Assembly (NCBI RefSeq): GCF_013927005.1 | Contig: NZ_CP055930.1 | Coordinates: 3,038,001 to 3,102,000 of the forward strand | Origin: Enterobacter sp. RHBSTW-00175 | Lineage (GTDB): Bacteria > Pseudomonadota > Gammaproteobacteria > Enterobacterales > Enterobacteriaceae | Reading direction: 5' to 3' | DNA: 64,000 bases | Shown here: positions 29,307 to 42,884 of the stretch, piece by piece | Layout: each line of letters begins with the position of its first letter | Numbering within the stretch: position 1 is the first letter of the stretch | Program-made: the position numbers and the translations under genes | The notes under the pieces: model-generated | Database searches by the model: none | What the model saw: the letters and a program-made list of their open reading frames with translations, nothing else | What the model was told of the DNA's origin: nothing

Positions 29307-30752
29307 ATGAAAAAAACCACATTAGCAATGAGTGCACTGGCTCTGAGTTTAGGTTTAGCGCTGTCTCCTCTGTCTGCTTTTGCAGCCGAGACCGCGTCTT
29401 CGGCAGCAACCGCGCAGCAGATGCCAAGCCTGGCACCGATGCTCGAAAAAGTGATGCCATCGGTGGTGAGTATTAACGTTGAGGGCAGCACGACCGTCAA
29501 CACGCCGCGGATGCCGCGTAACTTCCAGCAGTTCTTTGGCGATAACTCGCCGTTCTGCCAGGACGGTTCGCCATTCCAGAGCTCCCCGTTCTGTCAGGGC
29601 GGTGGCGCGGGCGATGACAGCCAGGGCGGTAACGGTGGCGCCCAGCAACAGAAATTTATGGCGCTTGGATCGGGTGTCATCATTGACGCAGCAAAAGGCT
29701 ATGTCGTCACCAACAACCACGTTGTTGATAACGCCAGTAGCATCAAAGTTCAGTTGAGCGATGGGCGTAAGTTTGATGCGAAAGTCGTGGGTAAAGATCC
29801 GCGTTCTGATATCGCGCTGATCCAGATTCAGGATCCGAAAAACCTGACGGCGATTAAAATTGCCGACTCCGATGCACTGCGCGTTGGTGATTACACCGTG
29901 GCTATCGGTAACCCATTCGGTCTGGGTGAAACCGTGACCTCGGGTATTGTCTCAGCGCTCGGTCGTAGCGGCCTGAATGCGGAAAACTACGAGAACTTTA
30001 TCCAGACGGATGCGGCGATTAACCGCGGTAACTCCGGTGGCGCGCTGGTTAACCTCAACGGTGAACTGATTGGTATCAACACCGCGATTCTGGCACCAGA
30101 CGGCGGTAACATCGGTATCGGCTTTGCTATCCCGAGTAACATGGTGAAAAACCTGACCGCGCAGATGGTGCAGTATGGTCAGGTGAAACGCGGTGAACTG
30201 GGTATCCTCGGGACTGAGCTGAACTCTGAGCTGGCAAAAGCGATGAAAGTTGATGCCCAGCGCGGCGCATTCGTAAGCCAGGTGATGCCGAACTCGTCCG
30301 CCGCGAAAGCGGGTATCAAGGCGGGTGATGTCATTACTTCCCTGAACGGAAAACCTATCAGTAGCTTCGCCGCACTGCGTGCAGAAGTGGGTTCAATGCC
30401 GGTGGGCAGCAAAATTACCCTCGGCCTGCTGCGTGATGGCAAACCTGTAAACGTAAGCCTTGAGTTGCAGCAGAGCAGCCAGAACCAGGTTGACTCCAGC
30501 ACCATTTTCAGCGGCATTGAAGGCGCTGAAATGAGCAACAAGGGCGAGGATAAAGGTGTGGTGGTGAACAACGTGAAAGCGAATTCACCGGCTGCCCGTA
30601 TCGGCCTGAAAAAAGGCGATGTGATCATGGGTGCGAACCAGCAACCCGTGAAAAACATCGCTGAATTGCGCAAAATTCTCGACAGCAAACCTTCAGTGCT
30701 GGCGTTGAATATTCAGCGTGGCGACTCCTCACTCTATCTGCTGATGCAGTAA
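29307..30752 (+). CDS. degP: Periplasmic serine endoprotease/chaperone DegP
   Basis: A 481-residue HtrA protease that degrades or holds misfolded envelope proteins. The signal peptide ends near residue 26 (AFA-AE). The catalytic triad is H138, D168 and S243 (GNSGGA). C84 and C96 in the LA loop can form the regulatory disulfide. Two PDZ domains follow (about 280-380 and 385-481). The start at 29307 is ATG; a nearer-upstream TTG would add only MRN. A sigma-E promoter and a possible CpxR site precede it. Confidence 0.98.
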   Translation: MKKTTLAMSALALSLGLALSPLSAFAAETASSAATAQQMPSLAPMLEKVMPSVVSINVEGSTTVNTPRMPRNFQQFFGDNSPFCQDGSPFQSSPFCQGGGAGDDSQGGNGGAQQQKFMALGSGVIIDAAKGYVVTNNHVVDNASSIKVQLSDGRKFDAKVVGKDPRSDIALIQIQDPKNLTAIKIADSDALRVGDYTVAIGNPFGLGETVTSGIVSALGRSGLNAENYENFIQTDAAINRGNSGGALVNLNGELIGINTAILAPDGGNIGIGFAIPSNMVKNLTAQMVQYGQVKRGELGILGTELNSELAKAMKVDAQRGAFVSQVMPNSSAAKAGIKAGDVITSLNGKPISSFAALRAEVGSMPVGSKITLGLLRDGKPVNVSLELQQSSQNQVDSSTIFSGIEGAEMSNKGEDKGVVVNNVKANSPAARIGLKKGDVIMGANQQPVKNIAELRKILDSKPSVLALNIQRGDSSLYLLMQ

Positions 30753-30762
30753 TCCCCCTAAG

Positions 30763-30797
30763 CCCCTGCTCGTTGCTGAGCAGGGGTTTTCTCGTTT
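30763..30797 (+). terminator. Intrinsic terminator of degP
   Basis: CCCCTGCTC (30763-30771) and GAGCAGGGG (30778-30786) form a perfect 9-bp stem followed by TTTTCTCGTTT. Confidence 0.88.
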
Positions 30798-30906
30798 CTG
30801 TGACCCTTTCCACAAGTCCATACTTATTCCCCTGACTTTGTGCATTCGCACAATGCGGCAGTGATTGAACTCCCCTATGCTTGAGCTCTGCTCACAGGAG
30901 GGTTAC

Positions 30907-32064
30907 ATGGCTGGCTGGCATCTTGATACCAAAATGGCGCAGGATATCGTGGCGCGCACCATGCGCATCATTGATACCAATATCAACGTAATGGATGCCC
31001 GTGGGCGCATTATCGGCAGTGGCGATCGTGAACGCATTGGGGAATTGCACGAAGGTGCGCTGCTGGTGCTCTCTCAGGGGCGCGTGGTGGATATCGACGA
31101 TGCGGTGGCGAAACACCTCCATGGCGTTCGCCAGGGCATTAACTTACCGCTGCGACTTGAAGGCGAAATTGTCGGGGTGATTGGCCTGACCGGGGAACCG
31201 GAATCGCTGCGTAAATATGGCGAACTGGTCTGCATGACGGCAGAAATGATGCTTGAGCAGTCGCGCCTCATGCACCTGCTGGCGCAGGACAGCCGGTTGC
31301 GCGAAGAGCTGGTCATGAATCTTATTCAGGCGGAGGAGCACACCCCTGCACTCAGCGAGTGGGCGCAGCGTCTGGGCATTGATCTTAATCAGCCGCGCGT
31401 AGTGGCGGTGATTGAGGTGGACAGCGGCCAGCTTGGCGTGGACAGCGCCATGGCGGAGCTACAGCAGTTGCAAAATGCGCTGGCAACACCAGAGCGCAAC
31501 AACCTGGTGGCGATTGTTTCCCTGACCGAGATGGTCGTGCTCAAACCCGCGCTCAATCAGTTTGGCCGCTGGGATGCAGAAGATCACCGTCGCCGGGTTG
31601 ATCAACTTATCGCCCGGATGAAAGAGAACGGCCAGCTTCGTTTTCGCGTTGCGCTTGGGAACTACTTTACCGGACCGGGCAGCATTGCCCGTTCGTGGCG
31701 AACCGCACGCACTACTATGATGGTGGGCAAGCAACGAATGCCCGAGAGCCGTAGCTACTTCTATCAGGATCTGATGCTGCCAGTCTTGCTCGACAGCCTG
31801 CGCGGTGGCTGGCAGGCCAATGAACTGGCGCGCCCGTTAGTGCGACTGAAAGCAATGGATAACAACGGCTTGCTGCGCCGTACATTGCAGGCATGGTTTC
31901 GCCATAACGTGCAGCCACTGGCAACATCGAAAGCGCTGTTTATCCATCGTAATACGCTGGAATACCGGCTTAACCGGATCTCGGAACTGACGGGGCTGGA
32001 TCTGGGGAATTTTGACGACAGGCTGCTGCTGTATGTGGCGTTACAGTTAGATGAGCAGAGATGA
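30907..32064 (+). CDS. cdaR: Sugar diacid regulator CdaR
   Basis: A 385-residue activator of the glucarate, galactarate and glycerate utilisation genes in E. coli. An N-terminal diacid recognition domain (about 4-135) is followed by a GGDEF-like middle and a C-terminal PucR-type helix-turn-helix (SKALFIHRNTLEYRLNRIS). The start at 30907 (MAGWHLDTKM) follows the strong site AGGAGGG; an upstream ATG in the same frame adds 14 unrelated residues. The target operons are not in this window. Confidence 0.95.
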   Translation: MAGWHLDTKMAQDIVARTMRIIDTNINVMDARGRIIGSGDRERIGELHEGALLVLSQGRVVDIDDAVAKHLHGVRQGINLPLRLEGEIVGVIGLTGEPESLRKYGELVCMTAEMMLEQSRLMHLLAQDSRLREELVMNLIQAEEHTPALSEWAQRLGIDLNQPRVVAVIEVDSGQLGVDSAMAELQQLQNALATPERNNLVAIVSLTEMVVLKPALNQFGRWDAEDHRRRVDQLIARMKENGQLRFRVALGNYFTGPGSIARSWRTARTTMMVGKQRMPESRSYFYQDLMLPVLLDSLRGGWQANELARPLVRLKAMDNNGLLRRTLQAWFRHNVQPLATSKALFIHRNTLEYRLNRISELTGLDLGNFDDRLLLYVALQLDEQR

Positions 32065-32072
32065 GGGTTTCA

Positions 32073-32118
32073 CCCTCTCCCTGTGGGAGAGGGCCGGGGT
32101 GAGGGCATCAGGCCGCAC
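32073..32118. repeat. Palindromic repeat, full copy D
   Basis: Hairpin arms CCCTCTCCC (32073-32081) and GGGAGAGGG (32085-32093) are followed by a 25-base tail that ends in GGCCGCAC. It is in inverse orientation to copy B and 44 of 46 bases agree. It lies between convergent cdaR and yaeH. Confidence 0.88.
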
Positions 32119-32123
32119 CCAAC

Positions 32124-32513
32124 TTATTTATTGCGAGTTAACTTCTCAAGATCGGCTTCAATTTCGCTGATCTTGTTAGTGACGACGCTTTCCAGATGAC
32201 GCAGGTCATCAAGGATCTTACGTTTGAGATCGACTTCGGTGCGATCGCGCTGGCAGATCTGATCGAGTTCATCGATCACATAGCGCAGGTTCGGGCTAAT
32301 TTCCTGAACCTCTTTGTATCCCTGACCGATGCCATCGGCCACGACGGTCTTACGCTGGCGTGGGTATTTGAACTTCACGCTCTTGGCGAAAAACTCTCCT
32401 TTATCTTTGTGAAAATAGATTTTCAAAATATCGTTATTGGCTTCCTGACGGAGGCTGTAACGATCAATTTCATCAGGATTGGTAATGCCCAGACTTTTCA
32501 GATTATCGTACAT
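32124..32513 (-). CDS. yaeH: UPF0325 family protein YaeH
   Basis: A 129-residue soluble, charged protein, nearly identical to E. coli YaeH. It has a long predicted helical C-terminal half (about 75-127, heptad-like with many E/K/R), suggesting a coiled coil and self-association. There is no signal peptide and no recognisable catalytic motif, and I know of no established function. It is single, with its own upstream region (32514-32585), and convergent with cdaR. Confidence 0.88.
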   Translation of the reverse strand: MYDNLKSLGITNPDEIDRYSLRQEANNDILKIYFHKDKGEFFAKSVKFKYPRQRKTVVADGIGQGYKEVQEISPNLRYVIDELDQICQRDRTEVDLKRKILDDLRHLESVVTNKISEIEADLEKLTRNK

Positions 32514-32585
32514 AGCGGTACCCTTGATCTCAACATAACCTTTGAATAATTAACGAAAAAATCTATTTTCGCCACCCTCAGATAC

Positions 32586-32614
32586 AAAAAAAAGCGGGGT
32601 TGCCCCCGCTTTTT
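32586..32614 (-). terminator. Intrinsic terminator of dapD
   Basis: GCGGGG (32594-32599) and CCCCGC (32604-32609) extended by A/T pairs give an 11-bp stem with loop TTGC. On the minus strand a T-run of eight follows. It lies 11 bases after the dapD stop. Confidence 0.9.
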
Positions 32615-32625
32615 GTTATACCCGA

Positions 32626-33450
32626 TTAATCGATGGTGCGCAGCAGTTCGTTGATACCCACTTTGCCGCGCGTTTTCGCATCGACTTTCTTCACGATAAC
32701 CGCGCAGTAAAGGCTGTATTTGCCATCTTTTGACGGCAGGTTACCGGAAACAACTACGGAGCCCGCTGGGACGCGACCGTAATGCACTTCGCCGGTTTCA
32801 CGGTCATAAATGCGGGTGCTCTGGCCGATGTAAACGCCCATGGAGATAACAGAGCCTTCTTCCACGATCACGCCTTCAACCACTTCAGAGCGTGCGCCGA
32901 TGAAGCAGTTGTCTTCGATGATGGTTGGGTTCGCCTGGAGAGGCTCCAGAACGCCACCGATGCCCACGCCGCCGGACAGGTGGACGTTTTTACCGATCTG
33001 CGCGCAAGAACCCACTGTTGCCCAGGTATCCACCATGGTGCCTTCGTCAACGTAAGCACCGATGTTCACGTAGGATGGCATCAGCACGGTGTTGCGTGCG
33101 ATGAATGCGCCCTGACGAACTGCCGCTGGTGGAACCACGCGGAAACCTTCTTTCTGGAAGCGCGCTTCGTCGTAGTCAGCGAATTTCATCGGGACTTTAT
33201 CGAAGTAGCGGCTTTCTGCTCCGTCGATAACCTGGTTATCGTTGATACGGAAAGAGAGCAGCACGGCTTTTTTCAGCCACTGATGAGTTACCCACTGACC
33301 GTTGATCTTTTCTGCTACACGCAGTGCACCGGAATCCAGCAGGGAAATCACCTGGTTAACGGCTTCACGGGTAACGGTATCCACATTTGCCGGGGTAATC
33401 TCGGCGCGACGCTCAAAAGCGGACTCAATAACGTTCTGTAACTGCTGCAT
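32626..33450 (-). CDS. dapD: Tetrahydrodipicolinate N-succinyltransferase DapD
   Basis: A 274-residue enzyme of the succinylase branch of lysine and diaminopimelate synthesis. The C-terminal half is a left-handed beta-helix with hexapeptide repeats ([29 protein letters not shown], and so on), forming trimers. The length matches E. coli. It lies 32 bases after glnD on the same strand, and the two are probably cotranscribed to some degree. Confidence 0.97.
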   Translation of the reverse strand: MQQLQNVIESAFERRAEITPANVDTVTREAVNQVISLLDSGALRVAEKINGQWVTHQWLKKAVLLSFRINDNQVIDGAESRYFDKVPMKFADYDEARFQKEGFRVVPPAAVRQGAFIARNTVLMPSYVNIGAYVDEGTMVDTWATVGSCAQIGKNVHLSGGVGIGGVLEPLQANPTIIEDNCFIGARSEVVEGVIVEEGSVISMGVYIGQSTRIYDRETGEVHYGRVPAGSVVVSGNLPSKDGKYSLYCAVIVKKVDAKTRGKVGINELLRTID

Positions 33451-33482
33451 TGTTTACTCTTTCCATTTCACTAAAAAACACG

Positions 33483-38062
<4,580 letters not shown>

Positions 38063-38097
38063 TAAGGTTTCACCCCTTATTAGTACCGTGTATGAAT

Positions 38098-38123
38098 AGG
38101 GGCCAATTATCGGCCCCTTTTTT
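38098..38123 (+). terminator. rpsB-tsf attenuator
   Basis: GGGGCC (38099-38104) and GGCCCC (38112-38117) around AATTATC are followed by six T. Because tsf follows only 56 bases later without a clear promoter, read-through must be partial. Confidence 0.85.
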
Positions 38124-38179
38124 CAATTTATACTGTTTGGCTTCTGGCCGGGCAGTTCACATCTCCCGAGGATTTAAGA

Positions 38180-39031
38180 ATGGCTGAAATTACCGCATCC
38201 CTGGTAAAAGAGCTGCGCGAGCGTACTGGCGCAGGCATGATGGATTGCAAAAAAGCGCTGACTGAAGCGAACGGCGACATCGAGCTGGCAATCGAAAACA
38301 TGCGTAAATCCGGTGCGATCAAAGCAGCTAAAAAAGCAGGCAACGTTGCTGCTGACGGCGTGATCATCACTAAGATCGACGGCACCTACGGCATCATTCT
38401 GGAAGTTAACTGCCAGACTGACTTCGTTGCTAAAGATGGCGGTTTCCAGGCATTTGCGAACAAAGTACTGGACGCAGCTATTGCTGGTAAAATCACTGAC
38501 GTTGAAGTTCTGAAAGCACAGTTCGAAGAAGAACGTGTTGCTCTGGTTGCTAAGATCGGTGAGAACATCAACATTCGTCGCGTTTCTTCTCTGGAAGGTG
38601 ACGTTCTGGGTTCATACCAGCACGGTGCTCGCATCGGTGTTCTGGTTGCTGCTAAAGGCGCTGACGAAGAGCTGGTTAAACAGCTGGCAATGCACATCGC
38701 TGCAAGCAAGCCAGAATTCGTTAAACCAGAAGACGTGTCTGCTGAAGTGGTAGAAAAAGAATACCAGGTTCAGCTGGATATCGCGATGCAGTCTGGTAAG
38801 CCAAAAGAAATCGCAGAGAAAATGGTTGAAGGCCGCATGAAGAAATTCACCGGCGAAGTTTCTCTGACTGGCCAGCCTTTCGTAATGGATCCAAGCAAGT
38901 CTGTTGCTCAGCTGCTGAAAGAGCACAACGCTGACGTAACTGGCTTCATCCGCTTCGAAGTGGGCGAAGGCATCGAGAAAGTTGAGACTGACTTCGCAGC
39001 AGAAGTTGCTGCAATGTCCAAGCAGTCTTAA
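38180..39031 (+). CDS. tsf: Elongation factor Ts
   Basis: The 283-residue nucleotide exchange factor that releases GDP from EF-Tu. The conserved N-terminal [16 protein letters not shown] and TDFVA (at about residues 79-83) motifs are present, with the coiled-coil and core domains after them. Codon use is strongly optimised. It is cotranscribed with rpsB through the leaky attenuator. Confidence 0.98.
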   Translation: MAEITASLVKELRERTGAGMMDCKKALTEANGDIELAIENMRKSGAIKAAKKAGNVAADGVIITKIDGTYGIILEVNCQTDFVAKDGGFQAFANKVLDAAIAGKITDVEVLKAQFEEERVALVAKIGENINIRRVSSLEGDVLGSYQHGARIGVLVAAKGADEELVKQLAMHIAASKPEFVKPEDVSAEVVEKEYQVQLDIAMQSGKPKEIAEKMVEGRMKKFTGEVSLTGQPFVMDPSKSVAQLLKEHNADVTGFIRFEVGEGIEKVETDFAAEVAAMSKQS

Positions 39032-39043
39032 TGATTGAAAAGG

Positions 39044-39069
39044 AGCCGCCTGAGGGCGGCTTCTTTTTG
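39044..39069 (+). terminator. Intrinsic terminator of rpsB-tsf
   Basis: GCCGCC (39045-39050) and GGCGGC (39055-39060) with loop TGAG, followed by TTCTTTTTG. Confidence 0.9.
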
Positions 39070-39180
39070 TCACCCGTCATACAAAATCAGACAGGTTACT
39101 GTATCCCTGCGCTGGTTTGCGACATAACATGTCGCCAGAATTAACCCCATCTTAATCGTTGACAGTCTCAGGAAAGAAAC

Positions 39181-39906
39181 ATGGCTACCAATGCAAAACC
39201 CGTGTACAAACGCATTCTGCTTAAGCTGAGTGGCGAAGCGCTGCAGGGAACGGAAGGCTTCGGTATTGACGCAAGCATCCTTGACCGCATGGCGCAGGAA
39301 ATCAAAGAGCTGGTTGAACTGGGCATCCAGGTCGGTGTGGTCATTGGTGGTGGTAATCTTTTCCGTGGCGCTGGTCTGGCGAAAGCAGGTATGAACCGCG
39401 TTGTGGGCGACCACATGGGGATGCTGGCAACCGTGATGAATGGCCTGGCAATGCGTGATGCGCTGCATCGTGCCTACGTGAATGCCCGCCTGATGTCCGC
39501 TATTCCCCTGAATGGCGTGTGCGATAACTACAGCTGGGCGGAAGCGATTAGCCTGCTGCGTAACAACCGCGTGGTGATCCTCTCCGCCGGTACGGGTAAC
39601 CCGTTCTTTACTACCGATTCCGCAGCCTGCCTGCGCGGTATCGAAATCGAAGCCGACGTGGTGCTGAAAGCGACCAAAGTCGATGGCGTGTTTACTGCCG
39701 ATCCGGCAAAAGATCCGTCTGCTACCATGTACGATCAGCTGAGCTACAGCGAAGTACTGGATAAAGAGCTGAAAGTAATGGATCTTGCCGCCTTCACGCT
39801 GGCTCGCGACCATAAACTGCCAATTCGTGTCTTCAATATGAACAAGCCTGGCGCGCTGCGTCGCGTGGTAATGGGCGAAAAAGAAGGCACTTTGATCACG
39901 GAATAA
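39181..39906 (+). CDS. pyrH: UMP kinase PyrH
   Basis: A 241-residue hexameric amino-acid-kinase-fold enzyme that phosphorylates UMP to UDP; in E. coli it also helps repress carAB. It begins with [14 protein letters not shown]. The nucleotide-binding [11 protein letters not shown] and VDGVFTADP segments are intact. GTP activation and UTP inhibition are family properties. A GCGACAT/ATGTCGC palindrome lies 46-62 bases before the start. Confidence 0.97.
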   Translation: MATNAKPVYKRILLKLSGEALQGTEGFGIDASILDRMAQEIKELVELGIQVGVVIGGGNLFRGAGLAKAGMNRVVGDHMGMLATVMNGLAMRDALHRAYVNARLMSAIPLNGVCDNYSWAEAISLLRNNRVVILSAGTGNPFFTTDSAACLRGIEIEADVVLKATKVDGVFTADPAKDPSATMYDQLSYSEVLDKELKVMDLAAFTLARDHKLPIRVFNMNKPGALRRVVMGEKEGTLITE

Positions 39907-39981
39907 TTTCCGTTGGCGATAAATACAGGTAAGATTCCGCTTTAATTTGTAGTGGTATCTTACCTGGGCGCGCCTTTGGCG

Positions 39982-40008
39982 TTGTCATGAATTAAACGCG
40001 ACTATACT
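39982..40008 (+). promoter_or_regulatory. Candidate frr promoter
   Basis: TTGTCA (39982-39987), a short 15-base spacer and TATACT (40003-40008) lie 66-93 bases before the frr GTG. The spacing is less than ideal. Confidence 0.4.
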
Positions 40009-40074
40009 TAGCACACCTGTAGCAGCTGTGCTGGCGGATAGTCTGCCTGAGACAAGTTTTCAAGGATTCGTAAC

Positions 40075-40632
40075 GTGATTAACGACATCAGAAAAGATGC
40101 TGAAGTACGCATGGACAAATGCGTAGAAGCGTTCAAAAACCAAATCAGCAAAATTCGTACTGGCCGCGCTTCCCCAAGCCTGCTGGATGGCATCGTGGTG
40201 GAATACTACGGCACGCCAACCCCACTGCGTCAGCTGGCTAACGTCACTGTTGAAGACACCCGTACGCTGAAAATAAACGTATTCGACCGTTCTATGGGCC
40301 CGGCAGTAGAAAAAGCGATTATGGCTTCCGATCTGGGTCTGAACCCAAGCTCTGCGGGCACTGATATCCGTGTTCCACTGCCTCCACTGACGGAAGAGCG
40401 TCGTAAAGACCTGATCAAAGTTGTTCGTGGCGAAGCTGAGCAGGGTCGTGTTTCCGTGCGTAACGTGCGTCGCGACGCGAACGATAAAGTTAAAGCATTG
40501 CTGAAAGACAAAGAAATCAGTGAAGATGACGATCGTCGTTCCCAGGACGACGTACAGAAACTGACTGACGCAGCCATCAAGAAAATTGATGCGGCGCTGG
40601 CAGATAAAGAAGCGGAACTGATGCAGTTCTGA
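40075..40632 (+). CDS. frr: Ribosome recycling factor Frr
   Basis: The 185-residue factor that, with EF-G, splits the post-termination ribosome. It has the near-complete family conservation pattern ([42 protein letters not shown]). The start is GTG at 40075, as in E. coli. It is followed by a branched terminator. Confidence 0.98.
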   Translation: MINDIRKDAEVRMDKCVEAFKNQISKIRTGRASPSLLDGIVVEYYGTPTPLRQLANVTVEDTRTLKINVFDRSMGPAVEKAIMASDLGLNPSSAGTDIRVPLPPLTEERRKDLIKVVRGEAEQGRVSVRNVRRDANDKVKALLKDKEISEDDDRRSQDDVQKLTDAAIKKIDAALADKEAELMQF

Positions 40633-40650
40633 TTTCTGTCGTACACTGAC

Positions 40651-40699
40651 AAACGCCGTTCAGAGAGCCTAAGTGGCTTGCTGGCGGCGTTTTGCTTTT
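40651..40699 (+). terminator. Branched terminator of frr
   Basis: AAACGCCG (40651-40658) pairs with CGGCGTTT (40685-40692). An inner AGCC/GGCT hairpin lies between, and TTTGCTTTT follows. Confidence 0.75.
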
Positions 40700-40727
40700 A
40701 TCTGGTCTAACATTTTCCGGGCATCTC

Positions 40728-41927
40728 ATGAAGCATTTAACTCTCCTCGGCTCAACCGGCTCTATTGGTTGCAGCACTCTCGACGTTGTTCGCCATAATC
40801 CTGACATCTACACCGTGACTGCCCTCGTGGCCGGAAAGAACGTGCAGCGTATGGTTGAGCAGTGTCTGGAGTTTGCGCCTCGCTATGCGGTAATGGATGA
40901 CGAGAGCAGTGCTCGGCAGGTGAAAGCCTTGCTGGAAGAGAAGGGCAGTCGTACCGAAGTGTTGAGCGGGCAGCAGGCGGCTTGCGAAATGGCTGCGCTG
41001 GATGAAGTTGATCAGGTGATGGCGGCAATCGTCGGCGCGGCAGGGCTTCTGCCGACGCTTGCCGCTATTGATGCCGGTAAAACGGTATTGCTGGCAAATA
41101 AAGAGTCATTGGTGACCTGCGGGCGTCTGTTTATGGATGCTGTAAAACAGCGCGGGGCGCGTCTTTTGCCGGTAGACAGCGAGCACAACGCGATTTTTCA
41201 GAGTTTACCTCAACCTTTTCAACAGAACCTGGGGTACGCTGACCTGGAGCAAAATGGCGTTGTGTCGATTCTGCTTACCGGGTCTGGTGGCCCGTTCCGG
41301 GAAACTCCACTGTCTGAACTGCGCGCAATGACGCCGGATCAGGCGTGTCGTCATCCGAACTGGTCGATGGGGCGTAAGATCTCCGTTGATTCTGCCACCA
41401 TGATGAACAAAGGTCTGGAATACATTGAAGCTCGCTGGCTGTTTAACGCATCGGCGAAACAGATGGAAGTGCTGATCCACCCGCAATCGGTGATTCACTC
41501 GATGGTGCGTTATCAGGATGGGAGCGTACTGGCACAATTGGGCGAGCCGGATATGCGTACACCTATCGCGCACTCAATGGCGTGGCCAAATCGTGTGAAA
41601 TCGGGCGTAAAACCCCTCGATTTTTGCAAGTTAGGCTCACTGACCTTCAGCGAGCCCGACTATGACCGCTACCCGTGTCTGAAACTTGCCATGAATGCGT
41701 TTGACCAGGGGCAAGCGGCGACGACAGCACTCAATGCAGCCAATGAAATTACCGTTGAGGCATTTCTGAATCAGCAAATCCGCTTTACCGATATCGCGGC
41801 ACTGAATTTGTCGGTGCTTGAGATGATGGATTTGCGTGAACCACAGAGTGTGGAAGAGGTACTGGCGGTGGATGAACAGGCTCGTATTATTGCGCGTAAA
41901 CAGGTGACACATCTCGCAAGCTGGTGA
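40728..41927 (+). CDS. dxr: 1-deoxy-D-xylulose 5-phosphate reductoisomerase Dxr
   Basis: A 399-residue NADPH-dependent enzyme that forms MEP, the committed step of the non-mevalonate isoprenoid pathway and the fosmidomycin target. The start at 40728 (MKHLTLL) gives GSTGSIG at residues 8-14 for NADPH. Metal site residues lie in [10 protein letters not shown], and the flexible loop is [11 protein letters not shown]. The longer frame starts inside the frr terminator and is rejected. Confidence 0.97.
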   Translation: MKHLTLLGSTGSIGCSTLDVVRHNPDIYTVTALVAGKNVQRMVEQCLEFAPRYAVMDDESSARQVKALLEEKGSRTEVLSGQQAACEMAALDEVDQVMAAIVGAAGLLPTLAAIDAGKTVLLANKESLVTCGRLFMDAVKQRGARLLPVDSEHNAIFQSLPQPFQQNLGYADLEQNGVVSILLTGSGGPFRETPLSELRAMTPDQACRHPNWSMGRKISVDSATMMNKGLEYIEARWLFNASAKQMEVLIHPQSVIHSMVRYQDGSVLAQLGEPDMRTPIAHSMAWPNRVKSGVKPLDFCKLGSLTFSEPDYDRYPCLKLAMNAFDQGQAATTALNAANEITVEAFLNQQIRFTDIAALNLSVLEMMDLREPQSVEEVLAVDEQARIIARKQVTHLASW

Positions 41928-41954
41928 TAAAGCAACCACTAGTGGTCGTGCTAT

Positions 41955-41983
41955 TTGTTAGCGTAGGGCTTCAGTGATATAGT
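41955..41983 (+). promoter_or_regulatory. Strong candidate promoter between dxr and uppS
   Basis: TTGTTA (41955-41960), an exact 17-base spacer and TATAGT (41978-41983). Transcription would start near 41990, just 37 bases before a terminator hairpin (see findings). Confidence 0.65.
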
Positions 41984-42026
41984 CTGCGCCACCTGATCGC
42001 AGGAATTTGACTTTATGTGGTCAGGT

Positions 42027-42052
42027 AAGCCGTGGTTTGACACGGCTTTTTT
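42027..42052 (+). terminator. Terminator/attenuator between dxr and uppS
   Basis: AAGCCGTG (42027-42034) and CACGGCTT (42041-42048) around GTTTGA form a perfect 8-bp stem; the T-run extends to 42052. It sits 62 bases before the uppS start and downstream of a strong promoter. Confidence 0.85.
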
Positions 42053-42113
42053 ATGTATAGGCTTCAGTATTCCTGAGTACCGTTAAATCCTTTTCAGGGA
42101 CTAAAAACGCGTT

Positions 42114-42872
42114 ATGTTGTCTGCGAATCAACCAATAAGCGAAAACTTGCCAGCTCATGGCTGCCGTCATGTAGCAATCATCATGGATGGCAATGGCCGC
42201 TGGGCGAAAAGACAAGGGAAGATAAGAGCCTTTGGGCATAAAGCCGGGGCGAAATCCGTTCGCCGCGCCGTTTCTTTTGCCGCCAATAACGGCATTGATG
42301 CGTTAACGCTCTATGCTTTTAGCAGTGAAAACTGGAATCGACCTGCGCAGGAAGTTAGTGCGTTGATGGAATTGTTTGTGTGGGCGCTCGACAGCGAAGT
42401 AAAAAGCCTGCATCGCCACAACGTCCGCCTGCGTATTATTGGCGAAACCAGTCGTTTTAACTCACGTTTGCAGGAACGAATTCGTAAAGCAGAAGCGTTG
42501 ACTGAAAATAATACCGGTCTGACGCTCAATATCGCGGCGAATTACGGCGGACGCTGGGATATTATCCAGGGTGTTCGGCATTTGGCCGAACAGGTTCAGG
42601 AAGGGCTGTTGAGACCCGACCAAATTGATGAAGAGGCGCTGGGTCAGCAAATCTGCATGAATGAACTGGCTCCCGTGGATTTGGTAATTAGGACAGGGGG
42701 GGAGCATCGCATAAGTAACTTTTTGCTTTGGCAAATAGCCTATGCCGAACTTTACTTTACGGATGTTCTCTGGCCCGATTTTGATGAACAAGACTTTGAA
42801 GGTGCGCTGCATGCCTTTGCCAATCGAGAGCGTCGTTTCGGTGGCACCGAGCCTGGTGGCGACAACGCCTGA
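42114..42872 (+). CDS. uppS: Undecaprenyl-diphosphate synthase UppS (IspU)
   Basis: A 252-residue cis-prenyltransferase that extends farnesyl-PP with eight isopentenyl units to C55-PP, the lipid carrier for peptidoglycan, O-antigen and other glycans. The motif HVAIIMDGNGRWAK carries the catalytic Asp (residue 25). RTGGEHRISNFLLWQIAYAEL is the conserved C-terminal motif. It is cytosolic, membrane-associated and essential. A sigma-E-like element lies within the gene at 42746-42773. Confidence 0.97.
   Translation: MLSANQPISENLPAHGCRHVAIIMDGNGRWAKRQGKIRAFGHKAGAKSVRRAVSFAANNGIDALTLYAFSSENWNRPAQEVSALMELFVWALDSEVKSLHRHNVRLRIIGETSRFNSRLQERIRKAEALTENNTGLTLNIAANYGGRWDIIQGVRHLAEQVQEGLLRPDQIDEEALGQQICMNELAPVDLVIRTGGEHRISNFLLWQIAYAELYFTDVLWPDFDEQDFEGALHAFANRERRFGGTEPGGDNA
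42746..42773 (+). promoter_or_regulatory. Possible sigma-E element inside uppS
   Basis: CGAACTT (42746-42752), a 16-base spacer and TCTGG (42769-42773) are one or two bases off the sigma-E pattern. It could drive cdsA-rseP, but it is only a motif match within coding sequence. Confidence 0.3.
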
Positions 42873-42884
42873 TGGGGGTAGCTT

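Noticed and set aside
39070..39813. 247-codon minus-strand open frame over the tsf-pyrH gap and pyrH
   Set aside because: It overlaps the tsf terminator and pyrH entirely and shows no family features.
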